Below, piece by piece: positions 18,986-26,492 of a stretch of DNA of 62,489 bases (position 1 is its first letter; each line of letters starts with the position of its first letter). The stretch covers positions 1 to 62,489 of the forward strand of contig JANSYS010000023.1 of the NCBI GenBank assembly GCA_024742275.1, in the 5' to 3' direction. The notes under the pieces were generated by a model. That model saw nothing but the letters and a program-made list of their open reading frames with translations, did not search any database and was not told where the DNA came from. Both the position numbers and the translations under genes were made by a program. This stretch comes from Alphaproteobacteria bacterium. Its GTDB lineage: Bacteria > Pseudomonadota > Alphaproteobacteria > Thalassobaculales > Thalassobaculaceae.

Positions 18986-19719
18986 CTTCGGACCGATTTC
19001 TCGTTGTCGTTCATCAGAAGACCTCAACTCCCGGCCGGGTCGGCCAACTTCTGGAGGAGAGGGGGTATAGTCTGGACCGGCGCTGTCCCTGCATCGGCGA
19101 CGAACTGCCGACGTCCGTGAGCGAATATGCGGGCGTGGCGGTGTTCGGCGGCCCGATGAGCGCGAACGATTGCCAGAAGCTCGACGGGATTCGCGAAGAA
19201 ATCGAGTTCACCAAACGCGTCCTCGACGCCGGCGTGCCGTATCTCGGCCTCTGTTTAGGCGGGCAGATCCTGGCCCGTGCCATCGGTGGGACGGTGGAGC
19301 CGCATCCGGAAAAGCATGTGGAGATCGGCTACACCGAAGTCGTCCCGACGGCCATCGCCCGCGACGAGGGGCTGTTCGAGCACGCGACCCATTTCTACCA
19401 GTGGCACCGGGAAGGCTTCGATCTGCCATCCGACGCGGTGCTCCTGGCCGAAGGGACCAATTCCTTCCCGAACCAGGCCTTCCGCTGTGGCGACAAGGCA
19501 TACGGCCTCCAGTTTCATCCCGAGATCACGATCGACATGATCCATCGTTGGAACATGGGCGGTGGCCACCGCCTGGGAGCGCCCGGCGGACAGCCTAAAC
19601 GCGCCCAGGTCAAGGGGTGGGAGCTGTTCAACGATGGTGTGCGGCAGTGGACCCTGGCCCTGTTCGACCGCCTCGGCCTGCATCCGGTCCGGGCGCAGAT
19701 CCAGACGGCGGCCGAATGA
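18982..19719 (+). CDS. Class I glutamine amidotransferase
   Basis: A stand-alone GATase1 domain of 245 residues that would release ammonia from glutamine. The nucleophile elbow is YLGLCLGGQ (Cys91), and the catalytic His/Glu pair is in LQFHPEI (His179, Glu181). The HFYQWHREGFDLP stretch is typical of the GuaA-related stand-alone family, which also includes gamma-glutamyl hydrolases such as PuuD relatives. A clear AAAGGAG site lies inside the end of the previous gene, with an ATGA overlap. With a phosphoribosyltransferase as operon partner, a joint reaction involving amidation or deamidation is possible, but that is inference. Confidence 0.85.
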   Translation: MTSDRFLVVVHQKTSTPGRVGQLLEERGYSLDRRCPCIGDELPTSVSEYAGVAVFGGPMSANDCQKLDGIREEIEFTKRVLDAGVPYLGLCLGGQILARAIGGTVEPHPEKHVEIGYTEVVPTAIARDEGLFEHATHFYQWHREGFDLPSDAVLLAEGTNSFPNQAFRCGDKAYGLQFHPEITIDMIHRWNMGGGHRLGAPGGQPKRAQVKGWELFNDGVRQWTLALFDRLGLHPVRAQIQTAAE

Positions 19720-19769
19720 CGCGCGCGTATTAGGCTCGCCTATCGCCTCCGGTCGGGCTATCCGGGGAC

Positions 19770-20747
19770 ATGCGCGTTCTCTTTGTCACCTCCAACCGAC
19801 TCGGCGATGCGATCCTGTCGACCGCCGTTCTGGCGCGGTTGCTGGAAGAGCGGCCCGACGCCAGGATCACGGTCGCCTGCGGGCCGGTTGCGGCTACGCT
19901 GTTCGACTCCGTCCCCGAGGTCGAGCGAGTGATCGCCTGGCGCAAGGAGAAGGGCGGTCGCCACTGGTGGACGCTTTGGCGCCAGGTGGCCGCGACCCGT
20001 TGGGACCGGGTGATCGACATGCGCGGCTCGGCCCTGGCCTGGACTCTGCGCGCCGGAGAGCGGCGGATCTACAGTACACCCCGCGCCGACGGCCATAGGC
20101 TGGATCAGATGGCGGCCGCTCTCGGGCTGGAGCCGCCGCTGTCACCGCGTCTCTGGATCGCGCAGACCGACAGCGAGCGGGCCGCCGCGTCGCTGGGAAC
20201 CGATCACCGGCCGCTTCTCGCGGTGGCGCCGACCGCCAACTGGCCGCCAAAGGCCTGGCCCGGCGACCGCTTCGTCGAACTGATCGATCGCCTCTGCGCA
20301 CCGGACGGACCATTGCCCGGCGCGCGGGTCCTGGTTGCCGGTGGCCCGGGAGAGCGGGAGCTGGCCGCCCCGGTCCTGGCGGCGGTGCCGTCCGACCGTT
20401 TGATCGATCTGGTGGACCGCGCGCCCCTTATGGCCCTGGCGGCGGCTTTCGCGCGCTGCGACCTGGTCGTGGCCAACGACAGCGGCCTGATGCATCTGGC
20501 CGCTGCCGCGGGGGCGCCGACGCTCGGCCTGTTCGGACCGAGCCGTGAGGTTCACTACGCGCCGACAGGGCTGACGGCGGCCTGGGTACGGGCTGGCGAG
20601 AGAGCCGATGCGCTCCTGGCCCGCTCGGACGAGGCTGGCGGGCAACCGGGCGCGCTCATGGCCGGGCTCTCCGTGGAGGCGGTGGAGACGGCGGCGCTGA
20701 GTCTCCTGAAAGCCTCCCCAAACCGGAAACGGCCGGAATCCGCGTAG
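19770..20747 (+). CDS. Glycosyltransferase family 9 (heptosyltransferase-like)
   Basis: A 325-residue GT9 protein, expected to transfer a heptose or related sugar to the LPS core at the inner face of the cytoplasmic membrane. The N-terminal Rossmann start is MRVLFVTSNRLGDAILST, the central APTANWPPKAWPGDRF is the family sugar-nucleotide-binding stretch, and the C-terminal signature is VANDSGLMHLAAAAGAPTLGLFGPS. It runs toward a second GT9 gene on the other strand with only eight bases between the stops. Whether it acts on LPS or another surface glycan cannot be decided. Confidence 0.88.
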   Translation: MRVLFVTSNRLGDAILSTAVLARLLEERPDARITVACGPVAATLFDSVPEVERVIAWRKEKGGRHWWTLWRQVAATRWDRVIDMRGSALAWTLRAGERRIYSTPRADGHRLDQMAAALGLEPPLSPRLWIAQTDSERAAASLGTDHRPLLAVAPTANWPPKAWPGDRFVELIDRLCAPDGPLPGARVLVAGGPGERELAAPVLAAVPSDRLIDLVDRAPLMALAAAFARCDLVVANDSGLMHLAAAAGAPTLGLFGPSREVHYAPTGLTAAWVRAGERADALLARSDEAGGQPGALMAGLSVEAVETAALSLLKASPNRKRPESA

Positions 20748-20755
20748 GAACCGGA

Positions 20756-21709
20756 TCAGCCGAGCGCGCGGCTGAGCGCGTTCATTGCCGCTTCGATCTC
20801 GACCTCTGCCATCCGGTCGACCCGATACTCGGCCCCGCCCTCCGGTTCCAGCGCTTCCAGGTTCGGGTACAGCGTCAACGGCGGCGAGCCGCCGAACAGA
20901 CCCACGGTGGCGGTCCCGGTCGCGGCGGCCAGGTTCAGCATGCCGCTGTCGTTGCCCAGGAAGGCATCAGCCGCCGCGGCGATCGCCGCGGCCTGTCCGA
21001 TCGGGCGATTGATCGCGAGCACGACGCTGCCGCGTGCGTTCTGCAGAATTCGCTCCGCACTTTCCTTCTCCGCGTCGCCGCCCATCAGGATGACGGTGCC
21101 GCCGGTCCTGTCCGTGAAGGCACGGGCCAGAGCGGAGAAATTCCCTTCCGGCCAGCGCTTGAACGCCTCCGACGCGCCGATTCCGAGTGCGAGCCACGGG
21201 CGCGGCTGATCGCCGTAGAGCCGTCGGATCTCGGCAACCGCGGCTTTCGGGGGCGTAAGGCGCGGCGTGGGATCCACCGTCAGGCCGTGCGTCCGTAGCA
21301 GAAGGGTGGCCTTTTCGGCTTGGTGCAGGTCGCGTCCCTCGTTCGGCAGGTCCCGGTAGCTGCGGCGGTTGGGAATGCCGGCGAGGCGGGTTGCCGTCAG
21401 GTAGCGCCATGAACGGTGCAGAATCCAGACCGCCTCCGCCTCGACCTCCTTCAGGTCGTTCGCCAAACGCATCGACCCAAGAGCGCCGTCGTGGCGACCG
21501 GCCTTGTCTTTCCCCTGGGCCCGCTCGAGCCAACGGATTTCGGAGAGCCAGGGCGCCCCGTCCAACATCTGATCGGCCGCTGAGCGACGTTTGGTCATCA
21601 GCGTTATCCGGCCGTCCGGTGCGGCCTCGGCGATCGCTTTCAGATGAGGCAGGTGCCATACCATGTCGCCGATGCCCGGAAGGGGCTGGATGACCAGCGT
21701 CTTCGACAC
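20756..21709 (-). CDS. Glycosyltransferase family 9 (heptosyltransferase-like)
   Basis: A 317-residue GT9 protein with the N-terminal signature LVIQPLPGIGDMVWHLPHL, the middle motif LALGIGASEAFKRWPEGNF and the C-terminal motif GNDSGMLNLAAATGTATVGLFGGS. It starts with GTG, and GGGGAGAGG lies upstream on the minus strand. It is only distantly similar to the convergent GT9 neighbour, so the two are not a recent duplication. Probably a core-oligosaccharide or surface-glycan transferase. Confidence 0.88.
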   Translation of the reverse strand: MSKTLVIQPLPGIGDMVWHLPHLKAIAEAAPDGRITLMTKRRSAADQMLDGAPWLSEIRWLERAQGKDKAGRHDGALGSMRLANDLKEVEAEAVWILHRSWRYLTATRLAGIPNRRSYRDLPNEGRDLHQAEKATLLLRTHGLTVDPTPRLTPPKAAVAEIRRLYGDQPRPWLALGIGASEAFKRWPEGNFSALARAFTDRTGGTVILMGGDAEKESAERILQNARGSVVLAINRPIGQAAAIAAAADAFLGNDSGMLNLAAATGTATVGLFGGSPPLTLYPNLEALEPEGGAEYRVDRMAEVEIEAAMNALSRALG

Positions 21710-21821
21710 GAACCTCTCCCCTCCGGTTCCCGTTTTGCCGTCAAGCTTGCGCTTTGTCCGGACCGCTGCCTAAACCATCCGTCCGGCTCCGTCAGTGCGC
21801 CAAAGTCCGAGGAAATGTCAA

Positions 21822-22343
21822 ATGGCCGATGCGACCTTCCGCCTTTACATGGCGACGAGCCTCGACGGGTATGTCGCCGATACCGAAGGCGGGATCGACT
21901 GGCTGAACGACTACGAGACCGGCGTCGACTACGGAACCGACGCGTTCATGGCCGAGATCGACACGCTGATCATGGGCCGCGCCACCTTCGATCAGGTCAT
22001 CAGCTTCGGCGCCTGGCCTTATGGCGGCAAGCGGGTTTTCGTGCTCACGTCCCGTCCGATCGCCGACGTGCCGGAGGGGGTGGAAGGAACCTCCGACCTT
22101 GCCGGTCTCATCGCCGAACTGCGCGGGGACGGCGCCCGGGTCTGGATCGTCGGCGGCCCGACGGCGGTCGAAGGCTGCCGGGCCATGGGAGCTCTCGACA
22201 CCGTGGAGCTTTTCGTCATGCCGATCCTGCTCGGAGCCGGCATCCCGCTGTTCCCCGGAGAGGCCGACGCGCTGGGCCTGCATCTGGTTTCGGTCGACGC
22301 CTACGAGACCGGCGCCGTCGCCCTGAAGTACGAGGTGGAGTAA
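21822..22343 (+). CDS. Dihydrofolate reductase-like / RibD C-terminal family reductase
   Basis: A 173-residue protein of the DHFR-like RibD_C family. It contains LYMATSLDGYVADTEGGIDWL at the start, LIMGRATFDQV in the middle and the NADPH-binding VWIVGGPTAVEG plus MPILLGAGIPLF toward the end. These stand-alone proteins are usually annotated as dihydrofolate reductase family and most have no proven substrate. The ATG at 21822 has CGAGGA eight bases upstream. It lies between a divergent GT9 gene and a transaminase. Confidence 0.87.
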   Translation: MADATFRLYMATSLDGYVADTEGGIDWLNDYETGVDYGTDAFMAEIDTLIMGRATFDQVISFGAWPYGGKRVFVLTSRPIADVPEGVEGTSDLAGLIAELRGDGARVWIVGGPTAVEGCRAMGALDTVELFVMPILLGAGIPLFPGEADALGLHLVSVDAYETGAVALKYEVE

Positions 22344-22392
22344 GCGCGCAATCGCTCCTACTATCCGCCCAACATCATTCACGGAGTGCGCC

Positions 22393-23724
22393 ATGTCCCT
22401 CGCGGCCAACGACCAGACCAAACCGAACGACCTTGAGTCGTTCTGGATGCCGTTCACGGCGAACCGCGATTTCAAGAAGAATCCGCGAATGTTCGTCGAG
22501 GCCGAGGGCATGCACTACATCACTGCCGACGGCCGTCGTGTTCTGGACGGTACGTCGGGGCTGTGGTGCTGCAACGCCGGCCATCGCCGCAAGCCGATCG
22601 TCGACGCGATCCGCAAACAGGCCGAGATTCTCGACTTCGCGCCGACCTTTCAGATGGGTCACCCGCTTTCCTTCGAGTTCGCCTCGCGCCTGACCTCGAT
22701 GATCGACGGCTTCGACCAGGTGTTCTTCACGAACTCCGGATCCGAGTCCGTCGACACCGGCCTGAAGATCGCCTTGGCGTACCAGCGCGCGATCGGCCAG
22801 GGCACCCGGACCCGGCTGATCGGCCGCGAGCGCGGCTATCACGGGGTCGGATTCGGCGGCATCTCGGTCGGCGGCATCGTCGGCAACCGCAAGCAGTTCG
22901 GCACCCTGCTGAACGGCGTCGACCACATGCGCCATACCCATGACGTCGAGCACAACGCCTACACCAAGGGTGAGCCGGCATGGGGCGCGCACCTCGCGGA
23001 CGACCTGGAGCGGATCGTCGCCCTGCATGACGCGTCGACCATTGCCGCCGTCATTGTCGAGCCGGTGGCCGGATCGACCGGCGTGCTGATCCCGCCGCAG
23101 GGATATCTGAAGCGTCTCCGTGAGATCTGCGACAAGCACGGCATCCTGCTTATCTTCGACGAGGTCATCACCGGCTTCGGCCGCCTCGGCACGCCCTTCG
23201 CCAGCGACTATTTCGGGGTCAAGCCGGACCTGTTCACCACGGCCAAGGGCATCACCAACGCCACCGTGCCGATGGGGGCGGTGTTCTGCCGCGACGGGAT
23301 CTACGACGCCTTCATGGACGCGCCGGAAGGCTCGATCGAGCTGTTCCACGGCTACACCTACTCCGGCCATCCGCTGGCTTGCGCCGCCGGTCTGGCCACC
23401 ATGGACCTGTACCGCGACGAAGGGCTGTTCGAGCGGGCGGCCGATCTCGCACCGTATTGGCAGGACGCGGTGCATTCGCTCAAGGGGGCGAACCATGTCA
23501 CCGACATCCGCAATATCGGCATGGTCGGCGCCGTCGAACTGGAAGGTATTCCGGGCAAGCCGACTGCCCGCGCGATGGATGCGTTCAAGCAGTGCTACGA
23601 GAAAGGGCTGCTGGTCCGCACCACCGGTGACATCATCGCCCTGTCGCCTCCGCTCATTGTCGAGAAGGAGCAGATCGACTTCATCGCCGATACGATCGGC
23701 GACGTTCTGCGCACCCTCCACTAG
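22393..23724 (+). CDS. Omega-amino acid:pyruvate aminotransferase (class III)
   Basis: A 443-residue class III pyridoxal-phosphate transaminase, of the type that moves the amino group of beta-alanine or other omega-amines to pyruvate. Typical sequences are SFWMPFTANRDFK, GLWCCNAGH, FTNSGSESVDTGLK, IFDEVITGFGRLG and TTAKGITN with the Schiff-base Lys285. The N-terminal SFWMPFT motif favours beta-alanine/omega-amine:pyruvate transaminases over acetylornithine or GABA enzymes. It lies just after the DHFR-like gene and may share its transcript (49 bases apart). Confidence 0.9.
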   Translation: MSLAANDQTKPNDLESFWMPFTANRDFKKNPRMFVEAEGMHYITADGRRVLDGTSGLWCCNAGHRRKPIVDAIRKQAEILDFAPTFQMGHPLSFEFASRLTSMIDGFDQVFFTNSGSESVDTGLKIALAYQRAIGQGTRTRLIGRERGYHGVGFGGISVGGIVGNRKQFGTLLNGVDHMRHTHDVEHNAYTKGEPAWGAHLADDLERIVALHDASTIAAVIVEPVAGSTGVLIPPQGYLKRLREICDKHGILLIFDEVITGFGRLGTPFASDYFGVKPDLFTTAKGITNATVPMGAVFCRDGIYDAFMDAPEGSIELFHGYTYSGHPLACAAGLATMDLYRDEGLFERAADLAPYWQDAVHSLKGANHVTDIRNIGMVGAVELEGIPGKPTARAMDAFKQCYEKGLLVRTTGDIIALSPPLIVEKEQIDFIADTIGDVLRTLH

Positions 23725-23837
23725 GCGGGGCGCCGTCCGTTAACCAAGTAAGAGGGGCGTCCGAACGGTGTTCGCTACGCCCTTCAAAGACTTGGACGTT
23801 TCCTCTACACTCCGGCGACGGAAACGAAGGACGCAGG

Positions 23838-24161
23838 ATGTCTTGGATGAGGGTGAGAGCGATGGCAACACTGGGACCGTGTCCGCGTCGGACCGTTCTG
23901 GTGGTCGCTTGTGTCGGGCTGCTGGCTGGCTGCGCGGATGTGGGGGCTTCCGTGCAATCGGCCGTCAACGGCGTGACGACCGCTTTCAATCCTCCGCGGG
24001 AGGAGCCTCAGCCCGACGTGGAACCCCGATACTGCTACCGCACGCTGGGCAAGGTGAATTGCTACCCGCAGCCTCTACCGGCCAGCGAGGCGAACCGTCT
24101 TGTCGGTTACCAGGGGCCTGCCCCTCGGGCGAGCAGCGGTACGGGACCTCTCAGCCCGTGA
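23838..24161 (+). CDS. Small putative lipoprotein
   Basis: The 107-residue product has a positively charged start, a hydrophobic segment and the lipobox LLAGC (Cys near residue 32). The mature chain is therefore about 75 residues, anchored by a diacylated cysteine. It contains YCYRTLGKVNCYPQPLP, with two cysteines in a pattern seen in small alphaproteobacterial outer-membrane lipoproteins of unknown role. GAAGGA lies upstream of the ATG. A Sel1-repeat secreted protein follows 40 bases later, so the two may act together in the envelope. Confidence 0.75.
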   Translation: MSWMRVRAMATLGPCPRRTVLVVACVGLLAGCADVGASVQSAVNGVTTAFNPPREEPQPDVEPRYCYRTLGKVNCYPQPLPASEANRLVGYQGPAPRASSGTGPLSP

Positions 24162-24201
24162 CGCCGGTTTGCCGTGTGACGCAGACGAACCGGGTTCGCC
24201 G

Positions 24202-24924
24202 GTGAGCGCGCGCCTTTCCCGTCTTCTCCTCGCCCTCGGTCTCTGCGCGTTCCCCCTCGCGCTGGAGGGCGCGAGGGCTCAGGACGCCGTGGTGCCCGTT
24301 CCCCGAACATATGGCGAGGCGATGGACTGGTATCGCGAGGCTGCCCAGGCCGGCGATCCGAAGGCAATGTTCTATCTCGGCCTCACCTTGGAGCAGGGGC
24401 TTCGACCGGGCGGGAATCCGAGGGACGCGATGTCCTGGTACCGTCAGTCGGCGGACAAAGGGTTTCCGCTGGCGCAGTTCAAGCTCGGACAGCTTTACCA
24501 GTTCGGTCAGATCGTCGACCAGGATCCCCGCCAGGCGCGGACCTGGTACGAAAAAGCGGCAGCCGCCGGTCTTGCGGACGCCCAGTACAATCTGGCCGTC
24601 ATGCTGGAGACCGGGGACGGCGGTGAAGCAGACGGCGATCGGGCTATGGCGCTGTACAACGCGGCGGCTGAGGGGGGCATCCCGGAAGCCTTCTTGAATC
24701 TCGCTGGGCTTCTGGCACAGGGCGAACTCGTCGAGCAGGACCTTACCGAGGCGCTCAAGTGGCTCATCCTGGCGGAACGATCCGGATTGGGCCAGGGCCA
24801 CGCGATGGCGGGGGCGGTGCGTCAGCTTCTCAATCCGGTAGAAATCGCCGATGCCGAGGCGCGCGCCGACCGATGGATTCGTGAGAAGGGTAGCCGTGTC
24901 TCTAGCCCCGACTCGCCGAACTGA
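24202..24924 (+). CDS. Secreted Sel1-repeat protein
   Basis: The 240-residue product starts with a signal peptide (SRLLLALGLCAFPLALEGARA) and then carries four to five Sel1-like repeats: AMDWYREAAQAGDPKAMFYLGL, AMSWYRQSADKGFPLAQFKLG, ARTWYEKAAAAGLADAQYNLA, and a fourth ending EAFLNLAGLLAQG. Such solenoids bind partner proteins in the periplasm and are common in envelope regulation. I chose the GTG at 24202 because it places the signal peptide at the N-terminus. The frame is open further upstream, but those residues look non-conserved. Function is unknown. Confidence 0.8.
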   Translation: MSARLSRLLLALGLCAFPLALEGARAQDAVVPVPRTYGEAMDWYREAAQAGDPKAMFYLGLTLEQGLRPGGNPRDAMSWYRQSADKGFPLAQFKLGQLYQFGQIVDQDPRQARTWYEKAAAAGLADAQYNLAVMLETGDGGEADGDRAMALYNAAAEGGIPEAFLNLAGLLAQGELVEQDLTEALKWLILAERSGLGQGHAMAGAVRQLLNPVEIADAEARADRWIREKGSRVSSPDSPN

Positions 24925-24961
24925 CCGGGCGATCGAGGCGCCTGTCGGCGACCGGCGTGCG

Positions 24962-24996
24962 CTGCAGGATCAAAGTGTTTCAAATTGATCCTGCAG
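24962..24996. repeat. Perfect 12-bp inverted repeat upstream of the pentose-lipid operon
   Basis: CTGCAGGATCAA (24962-24973) and TTGATCCTGCAG (24985-24996) are exact inverted copies around an 11-base centre, AGTGTTTCAAA. It lies 37 bases after the Sel1 gene and 71 bases before the HAD-UbiA start. No T-run follows on the plus strand, so it could be either a terminator for the upstream gene or a binding site for a dimeric regulator of the downstream operon. Confidence 0.6.
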
Positions 24997-25067
24997 TACT
25001 CTAGAACGTTCTGCGAACACAGCGCTCTAACCAGGGGGCGGCCCGGTACGCGGGGGCCGCGACGTCC

Positions 25068-26492
25068 ATGAAGCCGCCGCTCTGCGTCGATCTCGATGGC
25101 ACCTTGCTGCGTACGGACATGCTGTACGAGTCGCTCGTAGTCGCCCTGCGCCGGCGCCCATGGATCGTCTTTTTGGTGCCGTTCTGGCTGCTGACCGGGC
25201 GTTCCGGATTGAAACGCCGGCTGGCGGCGATCGTGGAAGACTCCCTGGATGTCGGTTCCCTGCCGGTCACCGAAGACCTGATCGCCTATCTCAAGGCGGA
25301 GAAGGCAGAGGGACGCCGGATCGAGCTGATTTCGGCGTCGGATCAAGCGCTTGTGGCCAGAGTAGCGGCCCGGTTCGACGGCCTGTTCGATCATGTCGAG
25401 GGCAGCGACGGCGTCACCAACCTGAAGGCCGACGCTAAAGCCCGGTCCATTGCCGCCCGCCATCCCGACGGCTTCGTCTACGCGGGCAACAGCACGGACG
25501 ACGACCGGGTCTGGAAGCGGGCGAGCGGTTCGATCATCGTGAACGACGCTTTGCCGCGCCGGGACACGGTGGAGCGCCTGGCGCCGGTGGAGGGGGCGTT
25601 CGGTGCGCCGGTCAACATGGTTCGGGGGCTGATCTCCGCCATGCGGCTGCATCAATGGGCGAAGAACGGCCTGATCTTCCTGCCGCTACTGCTCAGCAGC
25701 GCCTACACGGAGCCCGCGACGGTCGTCGCCGCGGTCCTGGCGTTTCTCGGATTTTCCGTCGCGGCCAGCGGGACATATCTGCTCAACGATCTTTTGGACC
25801 TTCCCGCCGATCGCCGGCACCCGGCAAAATCCCGCCGCGCCCTGGCATCCGGCCGGTTGCCGGTGGCCGTCGGCCTTGTGGCGGCACCGGCGCTCGTCCT
25901 GCTCGGTCTGGCGATGGCGGGGATGGCGAGCGGCGGCGTTTTGGCCTGTCTGGCGGTTTATCTGCTTTTGACGCTCGCCTACTCCTTCGGGCTCAAGTCC
26001 ATGGCCGTGGTCGACGTTGCCGTTCTCGGGGCGCTGTTCACTCTGCGTCTCTATGCCGGGCACACGGTGGTCGATCCGGGGGTGCCGGTTTGGCTGCTGA
26101 GTTTTTCCATGTTCCTCTTTACGAGCCTCGCCTTGGTTAAGCGCCTCGTGGAGGTCAGGGGGCTGGAGGCGCGGCACATGGAGAGCGTCCCGGGCCGGGG
26201 CTACCGGGCCGGTGATGGCGGGTTCATCGAGAGTTTCGGCATCGGCGCCAGCATCGCTTCCGTCGTGATCTTCATGATCTACCTCGCGATCGAGCCCATC
26301 CATGCCACCCGGCTTGGTGACCCTGGATGGCTTTGGGTCGTGCCGGTAATGCTGGGTCTCTGGCTGCCGCGGGTGTGGCTGTTGGCCCGCCGGGGCGAGG
26401 TGCATGACGATCCGGTTGTGTTCGCCCTCAAGGATCCGCCCAGCCTCGCTCTGGGGGCGCTCGCGTTTGGCGCCATTCTGGTGGCCGCGTGA
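25068..26492 (+). CDS. HAD phosphatase-UbiA prenyltransferase fusion (decaprenyl-phosphate phosphoribosyltransferase-like)
   Basis: The 474-residue protein joins an N-terminal HAD domain (CVDLDGTLL with Asp8 and Asp10, and a later NSTDDDRVW motif) to a C-terminal UbiA membrane domain of about nine helices from residue 190 on. The UbiA domain keeps the Mg-prenyl site NDLLDLPADRRHP (from residue 240) and the YSFGLKSM...VDV region of the DPPR-synthase subgroup. In mycobacteria the related UbiA adds phosphoribose from PRPP to decaprenyl phosphate, and a separate phosphatase then removes the 5'-phosphate. Here the HAD domain could do that second step in one polypeptide. It opens the operon with DprE1- and DprE2-like genes. 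No strong ribosome-binding site is seen. Confidence 0.85.
   Translation: MKPPLCVDLDGTLLRTDMLYESLVVALRRRPWIVFLVPFWLLTGRSGLKRRLAAIVEDSLDVGSLPVTEDLIAYLKAEKAEGRRIELISASDQALVARVAARFDGLFDHVEGSDGVTNLKADAKARSIAARHPDGFVYAGNSTDDDRVWKRASGSIIVNDALPRRDTVERLAPVEGAFGAPVNMVRGLISAMRLHQWAKNGLIFLPLLLSSAYTEPATVVAAVLAFLGFSVAASGTYLLNDLLDLPADRRHPAKSRRALASGRLPVAVGLVAAPALVLLGLAMAGMASGGVLACLAVYLLLTLAYSFGLKSMAVVDVAVLGALFTLRLYAGHTVVDPGVPVWLLSFSMFLFTSLALVKRLVEVRGLEARHMESVPGRGYRAGDGGFIESFGIGASIASVVIFMIYLAIEPIHATRLGDPGWLWVVPVMLGLWLPRVWLLARRGEVHDDPVVFALKDPPSLALGALAFGAILVAA

Noticed and set aside
25004..25018. GAAC-N7-GAAC, matching the alphaproteobacterial LexA-box spacing
   Set aside because: Eight fixed bases are expected about twice by chance in a window this size, and the downstream genes are not DNA-repair genes.
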